NCBI RefSeq assembly: GCF_002723935.1
Contig: NZ_BEWM01000009.1
Span: 1 to 47,623 of the forward strand
From: Gluconobacter cerinus
GTDB lineage: Bacteria > Pseudomonadota > Alphaproteobacteria > Acetobacterales > Acetobacteraceae
Length of the DNA stretch: 47,623 nt
Direction: 5' to 3'
Below, piece after piece: positions 31,232-40,282 of this stretch. How positions within the stretch are numbered: the stretch's first letter is position 1; every line of letters begins with the position of its first letter. The notes below the pieces were generated by a model. It did no database searches. It was not told where the DNA came from and saw only the letters and a program-made list of their open reading frames with translations. A program made the translations under genes and the position numbers.

Positions 31232-31252
31232 TGTCGGATATGTAGGCGGAAG
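31232..31252 (+). repeat. 21-bp direct repeat, copy 2
   Basis: Identical to 28753-28773. It lies 11 bp beyond the stop codon of the second serine recombinase. Confidence 0.8.
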
Positions 31253-31263
31253 CGGAACTACCG

Positions 31264-31857
31264 CTATAGAGAGCCGGAAGGAAAGCTCTCAGACCGAACC
31301 CGCATAATGGTCTGCCGACTTGTGGAGAATTTTCTGGCAAGTGCAGAAACGCTCATACCCTCCGCCAGGTCCTTGAGGACGCCTTGCTTCTCACCTTCTG
31401 ACAGTGTGGAAGGCCGCCCCAGGGTCTTCCCTTCTGACTTTGCCCGCCTGAGACCAGACTGCGTGCGCTCAATCAGCAGATCCCGCTCGAACTGTGCGAC
31501 AGCATTCAGAACCTGCATCGTCATTGTGCCGGAGGAACTGGTCAAATCAGCACCGCCAAGTGCGAGGCAGTAAACCTTCACTCCCATGGCTCCCAGCATT
31601 TTAACCGTGGTGCTGACATCCATCGCATCGCGACCAAGACGATCAAGCTTGGTCACGATCAGAACATCTCCAGCTTCCAGTCTATCCATAAGGCGAGCAA
31701 AGCCACGCCGTTGCGCGATGGATGTACTCCCGGAAATTGTTTCGGTAACGACGCGACGCGGCTCAACCCGAAAACCGGCTGCTTCAATTTCCTGAATTTG
31801 GTTTTCGGTCGTCTGCCCGACTGTAGAGACGCGAACATAGGCAAAGGTGCGTGGCAT
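31264..31857 (-). CDS. Serine recombinase (resolvase family)
   Basis: 197 residues from ATG 31857, the family-typical MPRTFAYVRVST start (ATG 31866 adds three residues). Catalytic Ser in YVRVSTVGQ, Arg motif TKLDRLGRDAMDV, C-terminal HTH (AEGMSVSALARKFSTSRQTI). Resembles TnpR of Tn3-type elements. The upstream region has repeated TGTCCGAA and a perfect 26-bp palindrome, a plausible res site. Only distantly similar to the recombinase at 21.1 kb. Confidence 0.88.
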   Translation of the reverse strand: MPRTFAYVRVSTVGQTTENQIQEIEAAGFRVEPRRVVTETISGSTSIAQRRGFARLMDRLEAGDVLIVTKLDRLGRDAMDVSTTVKMLGAMGVKVYCLALGGADLTSSSGTMTMQVLNAVAQFERDLLIERTQSGLRRAKSEGKTLGRPSTLSEGEKQGVLKDLAEGMSVSALARKFSTSRQTIMRVRSESFPSGSL

Positions 31858-31867
31858 GGGGCTCATT

Positions 31868-31972
31868 TCGTCCGAATAGGATGTCCGAAATATGAACTAT
31901 GTCCGAAACACTGTAAAGGTAATTTGCGGACAGATTGGTTTGCCCCTGTCCGAAAACGATCGTTTTCGGACA
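31868..31972. promoter_or_regulatory. Putative res/operator region of the second recombinase
   Basis: TGTCCGAAA-type sequences occur near 31882 and 31899, a variant near 31869, GCGGACAG near 31925, and a perfect 26-bp palindrome with half-site TGTCCGAAAACGA at 31947-31972. Confidence 0.55.
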
Positions 31973-32065
31973 CCCGAATGTTATGGCATCAAAAATAAAA
32001 ATGACCTAAACACAGAAAATGACTCAAACTAAGAATGCAACCTTCTTGGATAGGAGATCAGTTAC

Positions 32066-32332
32066 ATGATTCGTGTCAACGTTATGCCGAATGGTCGACT
32101 TGTTCTGCCGGTTGGCTTGCGTAAGTCGCTTGGCGTCGAAAAAGGCGGCCAGCTCATGGCGGAGATCGTAGATGGGCAGGTTCGCTTAATGACGCCTGAT
32201 GCCTCGCTTGATCGGGCAAGAGCACTGTTCCGAAAATATGTCCCGGCCGGCACCTCGATTGCGGACGAAGTCATTGCTGAGCGACGCGCTGAAAATGCGC
32301 TCGACAGCCATGACGATGGGGTGAAGCGCTGA
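32066..32332 (+). CDS. vapB: VapB-type antitoxin (AbrB-like)
   Basis: 88 residues. An N-terminal SpoVT/AbrB-like swapped-hairpin domain (VNVMPNGRLVLPVGLRKSLG then VEKGGQLMAEIVDGQVRLM) is followed by a helical toxin-binding tail. AGGAG lies about 9 nt upstream. Its TGA overlaps the toxin ATG. It probably neutralises VapC and represses the operon. Confidence 0.85.
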   Translation: MIRVNVMPNGRLVLPVGLRKSLGVEKGGQLMAEIVDGQVRLMTPDASLDRARALFRKYVPAGTSIADEVIAERRAENALDSHDDGVKR

Positions 32333-32721
32333 TGCCGATTTGCGTCATTGACACATCCGCTGTCTTTGCGGACCTGAACGAGGAAACAGGAGCTGAAGAA
32401 GCTCGGTACTGGCTGCGCGATGCAGCCATTTCCGCGATCAACCTGCAGGAGATCGTTTCTAAAGCTGTTGATAAAGGCGTCCCGGCCGAAGGAATATCCG
32501 AACTTATCTCAGCTTTGCGCCTAGACGTGCGGCCTCTTGATCAGAACCTGGCTCTCGCGGCCGGATTGATGCGCGATGCGACCAAGCGGGTTGGTCTCAG
32601 TCACGGAGACCGTGCCTGTCTGGCGCTAGCCAAAAAAATGGGTCTCCCCGCGGTCACGGCCGATCGGGCATGGGCTGAAATTGCGGACGCAATCGGAGTT
32701 GAGGTGGTTCTCATTCGATAG
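32332..32721 (+). CDS. vapC: VapC-type PIN-domain toxin
   Basis: 129 residues. PIN acidic residues: Asp in VIDTSAVFADL, Glu in INLQEIVSK, Asp in LSHGDRACLALAKK, and Asp in AVTADRAW. PIN toxins of this class are metal-dependent RNases that often cut tRNA or rRNA. It overlaps vapB by one base, a normal TA arrangement. It likely serves plasmid or region maintenance. Confidence 0.88.
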   Translation: MPICVIDTSAVFADLNEETGAEEARYWLRDAAISAINLQEIVSKAVDKGVPAEGISELISALRLDVRPLDQNLALAAGLMRDATKRVGLSHGDRACLALAKKMGLPAVTADRAWAEIADAIGVEVVLIR

Positions 32722-32988
32722 TCGTACGCAGTGTAAACCCTATGCAGGTTTTCTGTTCCACGGCTGCTTGCCCCCCCAGAAGGAGCCGCTCGAAATAAGC
32801 GGATCTTCCGGTTTCGCCTCATCTCAGACGTAGAAGATTCGAAAAGAGGAATCGAATAGCGGACAAGACTTATGAAAGAGCAGACCATAAAATGGGTTCA
32901 AAATCGGGTCAGTCGTTTTCAATTTCTTCTGGTTGCACTCCATGCATTACATACAAAAACTCATTATGAGACAGGATGATCCTCCCAG

Positions 32989-33792
32989 TCATGCAAGCGC
33001 ACGATTCTTCGCTTTTTCATGATTTTTCAAAAGCCCATGAACATGTTGATACGCGGTCTCAATCTCAGAAGGAATTTCAACATGTGGGATAAAACCCCGT
33101 CCACACGGGCCGTAACCGTTCTCATCATCTCGCAACCGGGGAATTTCTCCCATGATCAGAGACAGGAACCGCTCCGGGCTCCATAGTCGCGAAGGGAGCT
33201 CCTCAGCATACGTCACGATTCCGTCTCGTATCTCGAGACGCGGAACAAAAGTCGGACAGCTATAAAAAACAGTTGCACATGATGCCTCCTGCCAGACTTT
33301 CTGGAAGGTGACGAAAGTTCGTAACTGCATGGCCGGATCCTGAAATAGGATAGTAGAGCAGGGTTCCAGCCCGAGTTCCGAGAGCAGTAATTTTGTAAAG
33401 CTCGCGTTCTCGCCGCAATTGGTGGAGCGCGTTTCCAGAACCAATTTTTCTTTGGGAAAACTCCAGACTTCCGAAGCCAAAGTGCCAAAAATCTCGGCTT
33501 CGGATCTGTCTTTCAGGTATATTTCTGGTAGCAGGTTTTCTGATCTGACAGTCTCTACAAGAAGAGTGGTAGAGTGCCCGATGCCCCCTGAAAAAAGCAG
33601 GTGACAGTTGGCTTCACGTGCAGCCTCACAGGCTGCATGAGCCGTCTCAAGGATGGCATTTCCGGCGTGGATCACCAGATCCACTGAAGCACTGTCAGCC
33701 TGAGGCATGTCATTGAGGGCCAGAAAAGCTGATATCGCATTGACTGCATCAATATCGTTCTGCGCTTTAAGATAGGTATTGAAATCAGACAT
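32989..33792 (-). CDS. ydcF: YdcF-like DUF218 protein
   Basis: 267 residues, same length as E. coli YdcF (266). Diagnostic segments: HLLFSGGIGHSTTLLVETVR, STNCGENASFT, LFQDPAMQLRTFVTFQKVW and IMGEIPRLRDDENGYGPCGR. YdcF is a DUF218 (SanA/ElyC-type) protein reported to bind SAM; its exact reaction is unknown. A plasmid copy in an accessory region is unusual. It is flanked by VapBC and the beta-lactamase fossil. Confidence 0.85.
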   Translation of the reverse strand: MSDFNTYLKAQNDIDAVNAISAFLALNDMPQADSASVDLVIHAGNAILETAHAACEAAREANCHLLFSGGIGHSTTLLVETVRSENLLPEIYLKDRSEAEIFGTLASEVWSFPKEKLVLETRSTNCGENASFTKLLLSELGLEPCSTILFQDPAMQLRTFVTFQKVWQEASCATVFYSCPTFVPRLEIRDGIVTYAEELPSRLWSPERFLSLIMGEIPRLRDDENGYGPCGRGFIPHVEIPSEIETAYQHVHGLLKNHEKAKNRALA

Positions 33793-33822
33793 ATTATTCT
33801 CTTTATCTCACCGAAGGCCGCC

Positions 33823-34055
33823 CTACACAGGACATAATGTCTCTACCGTAATGCGCCCGATTTCGGAAAATACCTCAAAAAAAAGTTTTTCATCAGGGTG
33901 ACCGCCACGGGTATAGGCGCAGACGATGGGCGTTGCTTCCGACCTTGGTCATGCACGGCTATATCTTCGGCAGCATCCTTACCATTATTGCCGGTTTTGT
34001 CGCCCGCAGCCCAAGTGGTTGGAAACCTTGCATGTAATCTTCTGCTGACCTTCAC
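33823..34055 (-). pseudogene. Fossil of a class A beta-lactamase C-terminus
   Basis: In one minus frame TTWAAGDKTGNNGKDAAEDI carries the KTG motif in family-typical context. After a -1 type frame change near 33942 the reading continues as EATPIVCAYTRGGHPDEKLF and VFSEIGRI, the usual C-terminus, to a stop at 33823. The N-terminal two thirds, including the SxxK and SDN motifs, are missing. A non-functional remnant. Confidence 0.7.
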
Positions 34056-34072
34056 TTACGGTCGTTTTTAAA

Positions 34073-34119
34073 TGTCTGCTTATTGATGGCAAACGCTAAA
34101 AAGCAGACAGTCGCAAATC
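34073..34119. repeat. Inverted repeat with a motif copy next to the beta-lactamase fossil
   Basis: TGTCTGCTT (34073-34081) and AAGCAGACA (34101-34109) form 9-bp arms. AGTCGCAAATC follows at 34109-34119, a copy of the backbone motif outside the backbone. The rest of 34120-34274 shows no gene. Confidence 0.45.
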
Positions 34120-34274
34120 CCCCCAGAGCTGCCTGAGAGACACCACGCAGGCGGCCAGATACCGTGATGAGAAACTGGGGCATTTAATGTGAAGATTTAT
34201 ACAACGCACACGAAAGTGCATTTTACGTACGCGTGGGGTGAGCACCGTTAGAATTCGTGTCATCGCTCCACGCC

Positions 34275-35480
34275 TCAGTTCGGTACGATTTTCTGCGTCG
34301 CCACATCGTAGTGGAAGAGATGTAGCTGCCCGTCCTCGATCAGTTTAACGGCTTGGCCAACGTGTTCTGGCAGCACATAAAACCACTCTTTTGGCGAGAT
34401 CTTCTTTCCAAGACGATCCACGACGAATAATTCGGCAGGGCGTGCGGATACGAAAAAGCGATGCAGAAGATCCTCAACTTTATGGCGGGAGAGGTTCTTG
34501 AGGCTGTATGTGGCGACGATATCCACTGGAGCTAGTAGAAATGTTGGATCGTTACGGGCATCAGCTACACGGCGGGCAACGTCCTGACTGGTCACACCAA
34601 TTTTGTGTAAGATCATCCGCTGCTCACGAATGGCAGGATCCTCTGAGCGCGACCGAGCGACATAGATTGTGCCAGATAGTTCAAGCTGATCACTCTCCCA
34701 TTCTGGGTCAACCGGGCCAAGTCCCACCTTCTGCACGGTGCGCGCAGTCTTGTCTTCCGATAAGGACTTCCGGAAGGAAGACATTAAAGGGTCGCTCTCT
34801 GTCCCGTTCGAAAAAATGATCCGCAACCGATGATCCCGAGAACCGCCGCGTGAGGTCATCTCTGACTTCTCCGCAATCATGGCGAGCAGGCCGTTACGAA
34901 TGAAAAAATCGCCTTCGATAGGCTCAATAATGGCCCATTTTTTTACAGCCCTTGCTTTTCTCTCTCCCGTCTCAAGAGCGCGCTGAACGATCTCGAAGCG
35001 CTCACGAAATTTCTCAAAATCCCGGCAGGGTACAAACTCAGCGCGATGATCGGGTGTCACCCGTTCGCTTGAGGGGGTTGTGTGTTGGAAGGTGACGAGT
35101 GAGGGATCAACCTCCAGTTCGTCATCATCAAAGATGTCATCGAGACTTTCCGGGATAGCCTCCTCAGGGACTTCGTCTTTCCACGAACGAGGCGGGGCGA
35201 TTGACTTTTCGTCCAGAAGACCTAGGCGATCGGCTGCTATCATTTTCTCGGTTGGTGAAGTTTTTACAGCGCCCCACGTCATCGCCAGCTTCATCTCGTC
35301 ATGAGACAGTGCCTCTGGATCTGGCAAGCGGCCGTTCTGCTCGACAAAACAGGTAACGTCCAGCAACACCGCGACGCCACGATCTGTGGCGCTTCCACTT
35401 CGGGTGCCACGTTGTTTGAGATCCAGAAGACCAAACTCGTCGTGTTCGCTGTAGATGTCATCCAGAGAGGGGCGCGCCAT
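34275..35480 (-). CDS. T5orf172 / GIY-YIG-type protein (YeeC-like)
   Basis: 401 residues. The N-terminal part is acidic with a helical segment; the C-terminal domain includes GTIYVARSRSEDPAIREQRM, LHKIGVTSQDVARRVADARN and PVDIVATYSLKNLSRHKVED, the pattern of T5orf172/MUG113 GIY-YIG-like nucleases. Its ATG overlaps the helicase stop (TAATG). In B. subtilis the third gene of the yeeABC run is of this type. Likely the nuclease arm of a restriction or phage-defence system. Confidence 0.75.
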   Translation of the reverse strand: MARPSLDDIYSEHDEFGLLDLKQRGTRSGSATDRGVAVLLDVTCFVEQNGRLPDPEALSHDEMKLAMTWGAVKTSPTEKMIAADRLGLLDEKSIAPPRSWKDEVPEEAIPESLDDIFDDDELEVDPSLVTFQHTTPSSERVTPDHRAEFVPCRDFEKFRERFEIVQRALETGERKARAVKKWAIIEPIEGDFFIRNGLLAMIAEKSEMTSRGGSRDHRLRIIFSNGTESDPLMSSFRKSLSEDKTARTVQKVGLGPVDPEWESDQLELSGTIYVARSRSEDPAIREQRMILHKIGVTSQDVARRVADARNDPTFLLAPVDIVATYSLKNLSRHKVEDLLHRFFVSARPAELFVVDRLGKKISPKEWFYVLPEHVGQAVKLIEDGQLHLFHYDVATQKIVPN

Positions 35481-37573
35481 TATTGTGCCGCCTCGCGCAG
35501 ACGCTTGGCTTTTTCGGCTTTCAGCCAGGCAAGCGCTTCGGCCATGCGTTTCTCCAGTGTGTTAGCGGAGTTCACATTGGGCTCGCGGCCTTCTGTCGCG
35601 CGAAATGCTTTAATGCGCGGCCATAAAGTCCGTGCTTCGTCTCCACTCATATTCACCCGCAAGGCGACCATGGCGGATTGCACATGCGCGAGGATCTCAG
35701 CATTCAAGGACTTAGACGCGACTTCGAAGCGTTCCTGAAAGACGTTGATGCTATCAATCAACTCAATATCGATGTCCCGAACATTGATAAATTTCTTCAC
35801 CATGGCCAGCAGAGTGTTCGGAGCACTGTCAGGTGTCTCCTCACCACCATCGTTCGCTTCGCCTGTTGTGGGGGCACCTTCGGTTGGTGGAGCACCAAGC
35901 ACGGATTGCGCGCCCGTAATATCCTGCTCGGCTTGCTTGCGGGCCAATGTCAGGACGTTCATATGCGCAGCCAGATGCTGGCGAACGGATTCAGCCTCTT
36001 CTGTGTCCAACGTCTCGTAACGTCTTTCGATGATATCCGTCAGAACCATCTGCGTTGCGACTTCAGGTGCGGTTTCCGGTGACAGCACACGGCGGTCCAT
36101 TTCCTGATAGGCCGTCGCCATCAGATCGTTCATGTCCTTTTCACAAATCGCCCGCGCGCGGTCTGTGGGTGGCTCCATGAGGCCTTTAATCCCGATGGTG
36201 ACATTACCTTCATCATCCGTGCCAATCGGTGCACGAACATCCCCATCTTCCCGCCGGTAGAATTTCAGGTTCGGAGCGAGGACCTGCTCCATCAGCAATG
36301 AACCCGAGATCGCTTTCAGCATATCATTCACAGCATCAGTGACGACGCCCGTTTCAACCCCGGGCTCAGCGACAAGGTTTGTGAACAAGGCGCGAGGCTT
36401 CCCGGGCGCATCACGGGTTGCACGACCGATGATTTGCACGATCTCAGTCAAGGAGGAGCGGTAGCCGATGGTCAGAGCGTGTTCACACCATACCCAATCA
36501 AAGCCTTCCTTAGCCATGCCAAGGGCGATGATGATATCGACTTTGGCTCTGTCAGCGTCATCATCACGCTTACCATCCGCTCCTCTAATCTCATGGGATA
36601 GAGCGGTCTTCACGTTGTTGCGGCCCGGACCATCATCTACCAGATCAGCAATCTTCAGAAGCCGTCCTTCTGCTGTGCGGACCAAATCAAAGCCGGTCTC
36701 AGGGTCTCGACCTTCATGCTTTCCTAAGAAATCAAGGATCCGACCAACCTCGTTGTATTTGTCATCAAACGCTTCAGACGAGCCGCGATGCGGGATATGG
36801 ATAATCGTCTTTTGATTGGGGTTCAGAACGCCCTCAAGGCCGTTGATGTAATTCCCTTTATAGAAATCGTAATTGATGCCGAGTGCTTTGAGGAAGGCGT
36901 AGCTCTCCAATTGCTCGTAATAGCTGTAGGTAATCTTGGTGAAGCGGTCTTCGTCTTCCTCCCGGAGAACCGGATCTGAATCTCCCCGGAAATAGCTGCC
37001 CGTCATAGCCATGATATGACAGGCGTCCCGGGTAATCAGGTTCCGAAGAATAACGCCGAGACGGTTGTTGTCTGATGCCGAGACGTGATGGAACTCGTCT
37101 ATCGCAATGAAGCATCGATCAAACGCTTCGATACCACTGGTCTCAATGACAGCATCAACGCCAAAACGGAATGTCGCATGGGTGCAGACCAGAACCTTTG
37201 CGTCGCTTTGCAGAAAAGCCTGAAACGCCTTGACCTTTTCTTTGCTCGCGTCATCGCCCGTCAGGCAGAGGTTCCAGCGCGGCTCAACCTCCCAATTTGC
37301 CTCAAAGCCGTAGCTCATCAGATTGGTAGAGCGAAAAGAGCCACCGATTGACGTTTCAGGAACGCAAACGATCACCTTCTCCAGCCCCTGATGTAGTAGT
37401 TTATCAAGTGCCACGAACATGAGTGCGCGGCTTTTACCCGCAGCCGGGGGGGCTTTGAGAAGGAGAAACTGCGCGGCACGGGCATCGTAGGTGCGGGCCT
37501 GCATCGGGCGTTGGCCTAATGCGTTCGTCTTGGCTGTTGACGTGCCATAGGTGACGTTGAGCATCTCAACCAT
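35480..37573 (-). CDS. DExH-box helicase (YeeB-like)
   Basis: 697 residues. Walker A in LLLKAPPAAGKSRALMFVAL (near residue 40), DExH box IAIDEFHHVS (near residue 150), motif III MTGSYF, and motif VI IVQIIGRATRD. An SF2 helicase as in type III restriction enzymes, but without an evident nuclease motif; the C-terminal 200 residues are a helical accessory region. It begins 3 bp after the methyltransferase stop. It could translocate on or unwind DNA for the methyltransferase and nuclease partners. Confidence 0.85.
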   Translation of the reverse strand: MVEMLNVTYGTSTAKTNALGQRPMQARTYDARAAQFLLLKAPPAAGKSRALMFVALDKLLHQGLEKVIVCVPETSIGGSFRSTNLMSYGFEANWEVEPRWNLCLTGDDASKEKVKAFQAFLQSDAKVLVCTHATFRFGVDAVIETSGIEAFDRCFIAIDEFHHVSASDNNRLGVILRNLITRDACHIMAMTGSYFRGDSDPVLREEDEDRFTKITYSYYEQLESYAFLKALGINYDFYKGNYINGLEGVLNPNQKTIIHIPHRGSSEAFDDKYNEVGRILDFLGKHEGRDPETGFDLVRTAEGRLLKIADLVDDGPGRNNVKTALSHEIRGADGKRDDDADRAKVDIIIALGMAKEGFDWVWCEHALTIGYRSSLTEIVQIIGRATRDAPGKPRALFTNLVAEPGVETGVVTDAVNDMLKAISGSLLMEQVLAPNLKFYRREDGDVRAPIGTDDEGNVTIGIKGLMEPPTDRARAICEKDMNDLMATAYQEMDRRVLSPETAPEVATQMVLTDIIERRYETLDTEEAESVRQHLAAHMNVLTLARKQAEQDITGAQSVLGAPPTEGAPTTGEANDGGEETPDSAPNTLLAMVKKFINVRDIDIELIDSINVFQERFEVASKSLNAEILAHVQSAMVALRVNMSGDEARTLWPRIKAFRATEGREPNVNSANTLEKRMAEALAWLKAEKAKRLREAAQ

Positions 37574-37576
37574 GGG

Positions 37577-40282
37577 TCAGGCCTTTTTCTTTTTGCTGGC
37601 AGTTTCTAGCGTTTTGATCTTGGCCGCATAGAGCTTGAAGAGTGTTTCCAGGCGTTCCGTATCATTGCGGAAGGGGCGGCCGATATACATGCTCTCCAGC
37701 AAGTCATCGTTTTCCTTATGCACCGCACGAAGGTCGTCAGGCATTTTGTCTGGATCGTATAAATCCGCGATTGTTTTGGGGTAGTGGGAATAGCGGCATT
37801 TCAGGATGCGGCGCGCTGAAGCCGAGAGGGCTTCCAACTGCTCGTCCGTGAACTTCGGGACTGGGAAGGTGTTCCAGCCGAGCGTGTTGGAATAACGGAA
37901 ATCGGACTTCAGTTTGCCGCAGACAGTGGCGATCCAGACAAGATGCAGACGTGACGCAATGAGCGCGATGCACCATTCAGGGGCGTCATAGAGTACCTGA
38001 TTGAGGTCCGATGAAATCACGTCAGCTCCCACTCGCTCCACTGGAAGGTACGGGCGGCGCTCTGAAGTAACGCGGGGGACGAGGATGGCGTGGGTTTTGG
38101 TTTCTGGTCCTGTAAACCAAAACTTATACGGGGTTGCAGCAGTTGGGCGTGTAACAGGATTACTGCTCTCGGTCCTAAACTGACGGACCGCGTCTATTCG
38201 TTTTTGGAATGGTGGGTACTGATATGCGTCTGATGCTTCTTGGTCCTTGATCCACATGCAATAGCGAACCTGTCCACGAACGACCTCCTGGGACCCAAGA
38301 TACTTACGGATGAATCGGTTCGAATCTGGATATAATTGAACGATTTCGTCTCTTTCTTCAGTCGATAATATAAGGTTTCCGCCATCAGCTGGCTTTGACC
38401 CATAGTCCATGCGGGGAAGACCAAATATAGATTTTCCAGAACCTTCTACATATACAGGAGGAATTGGTATTAAATACGGACTGATAGAGGATACATCGCT
38501 AATTACTTTTCCATCAAATAATTTTGCTCCAGAAATATATTTAGGGCACAAACCAATTATAACGCAGATAACTGCTGCATTTGACGATGCATTATTTCTC
38601 CACTGAAATGACGTATGTGCAAATCTTATTTTTTGATTTTCAAGTATCCGAGGCCAAAATGAAGGTACCTGACGACCTTGCGTAATTGAATTTGTCGACA
38701 CAAAGGCGAAATTCGTTCGACAGAATGCTTCTGCGTATAGTGTTGCCAAATAAAACCACGATGCTACGTAATCTAAATTCTTATAAGATTTAAAATCACT
38801 CTTAAATAGTTCGCTTCGATCGCTCTTTTGCTCTGATGTTTGAAAATTTGATCCCACAAACGGCGGATTCCCCGCAATAAAAATCTCCTCATCATTGTTG
38901 GGAGGTGGGCATACGGCCTCCCACTCAATCTCTAGAGCATTACCTCTGTGAATACGGGCAGCATCTCGCAAAGGTAGAGCCGCAGGACATCGTCCAAAAA
39001 TGGCTTTAAAACTCGCATTAGCCTGATATTCAGCGATGAAGAGTGCAAGTTTTGCTGTTTCAGCTGCGAAATCCGAGATCTCAATCCCGTAGAAATGGTC
39101 GATCTTGATGCGCGAGAACATCTCGCTCGTACCCATGGCATTACGTCCATCAAGCTCTTCCAGGCGCTGCATGATACGCGTCTCGCGTGCCCGGAGTTCT
39201 CGATAAGACACAACAAGGAAGTTCCCCGATCCGCAGGCGGGGTCAAACACACGGATGTGCGACATACGACCCAGAGTTTGCTGAAGTGCACGAGCACGAT
39301 CCCAACCCTTATGGATCTCCGCGTCCAGATCATCGAGAAAAAGAGGCCCGATAACCTTCATGATATTCGGAACCGAGGTGTAATGCATTCCCAGTTCAGA
39401 GCGTTGCTTTGGATCCGCAACGGACTGGATCATCGAACCGAAAATGTCCGGATTGATCTTACCCCAATCCAACCCACAGGCCTCACGCAGATAGCGGAAG
39501 GCAATAGTATCGAATTTCGGTGCATCAATGGTGCCAGCGAAGAGACCACCATTCACGTAGTCCAACTCACCGGTCCATGCGGGCAGACCTGTTCGTTCGT
39601 GCGTGGGAAGGTTCATCGCCCGGAAGGCTGCAATAATGGCCTTATGGGCTTCCTCCCCCTTATCGCCTGCATAGGTGAAAATCAGGCGGGAGAATTGTTG
39701 CTCTGGAAAAATACCGACGTCTTCGGCAAACATACAGAAGATCAGTCGCATCATGAGTTGGTTCATCTCATGACGACGTGCATCTGTTCCCCAGTCGGGA
39801 TTTGCCCTGATTAACGCGTCATAAAGCTTGGCGAGCTTACCCGTCGCCTTCACATCAACCGGGTTTTCCTCAACAGCACGATATCGCTCCTTACCCGCAG
39901 CGGGAAGGAAGAAGCCGAACTGATCCCCCAACTCTTTGAAGGCGCAATGGAGTGTTTCGCCCGAAGCAGTATGTTCCGCCGCAATCATCTCACCATCCGT
40001 TGCGAGCAGAATGGCGGGTTTGGAGGATTTGGTTTTCTTCGATGCTCTCAACTGCTCAAGAGTAGTGTCGCTCTTTCCGGTTGTGGCCGGTGCATAATGA
40101 AATCGCCTGCCAAACAAGACCCCGCCCGGAAGGTCAGATTTATTGGTCGACCCGTTGCGAAGCTTTGAAATTGCCGCCTGTGAAGCATCTGTTGCTTCAG
40201 CAAACGAGAAGGGAAATTCCTCTGCGTCAAAGGATGCCTCCGCGATCTGGGATAGGGCATCATAGATTTCAGTCGGGTTCAT
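37577..40282 (-). CDS. Large class I DNA adenine methyltransferase (YeeA/MmeI-like)
   Basis: 901 residues from ATG 40282 (AAGG upstream; an earlier in-frame start is less likely). Motif I FDPACGSGNFL at residues 346-356 and catalytic motif IV NPPF at 472-475, as in N6-adenine methyltransferases. The N-terminal 330 residues resemble the helical and nuclease-like region of MmeI/YeeA-type proteins, but I see no clear PD-ExK motif. The C-terminal 400 residues would contain the target-recognition domain (around VPRVTSERRPYLPVERVGAD). It heads a tight operon with helicase and GIY-YIG-like genes. Confidence 0.85.
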   Translation of the reverse strand: MNPTEIYDALSQIAEASFDAEEFPFSFAEATDASQAAISKLRNGSTNKSDLPGGVLFGRRFHYAPATTGKSDTTLEQLRASKKTKSSKPAILLATDGEMIAAEHTASGETLHCAFKELGDQFGFFLPAAGKERYRAVEENPVDVKATGKLAKLYDALIRANPDWGTDARRHEMNQLMMRLIFCMFAEDVGIFPEQQFSRLIFTYAGDKGEEAHKAIIAAFRAMNLPTHERTGLPAWTGELDYVNGGLFAGTIDAPKFDTIAFRYLREACGLDWGKINPDIFGSMIQSVADPKQRSELGMHYTSVPNIMKVIGPLFLDDLDAEIHKGWDRARALQQTLGRMSHIRVFDPACGSGNFLVVSYRELRARETRIMQRLEELDGRNAMGTSEMFSRIKIDHFYGIEISDFAAETAKLALFIAEYQANASFKAIFGRCPAALPLRDAARIHRGNALEIEWEAVCPPPNNDEEIFIAGNPPFVGSNFQTSEQKSDRSELFKSDFKSYKNLDYVASWFYLATLYAEAFCRTNFAFVSTNSITQGRQVPSFWPRILENQKIRFAHTSFQWRNNASSNAAVICVIIGLCPKYISGAKLFDGKVISDVSSISPYLIPIPPVYVEGSGKSIFGLPRMDYGSKPADGGNLILSTEERDEIVQLYPDSNRFIRKYLGSQEVVRGQVRYCMWIKDQEASDAYQYPPFQKRIDAVRQFRTESSNPVTRPTAATPYKFWFTGPETKTHAILVPRVTSERRPYLPVERVGADVISSDLNQVLYDAPEWCIALIASRLHLVWIATVCGKLKSDFRYSNTLGWNTFPVPKFTDEQLEALSASARRILKCRYSHYPKTIADLYDPDKMPDDLRAVHKENDDLLESMYIGRPFRNDTERLETLFKLYAAKIKTLETASKKKKA

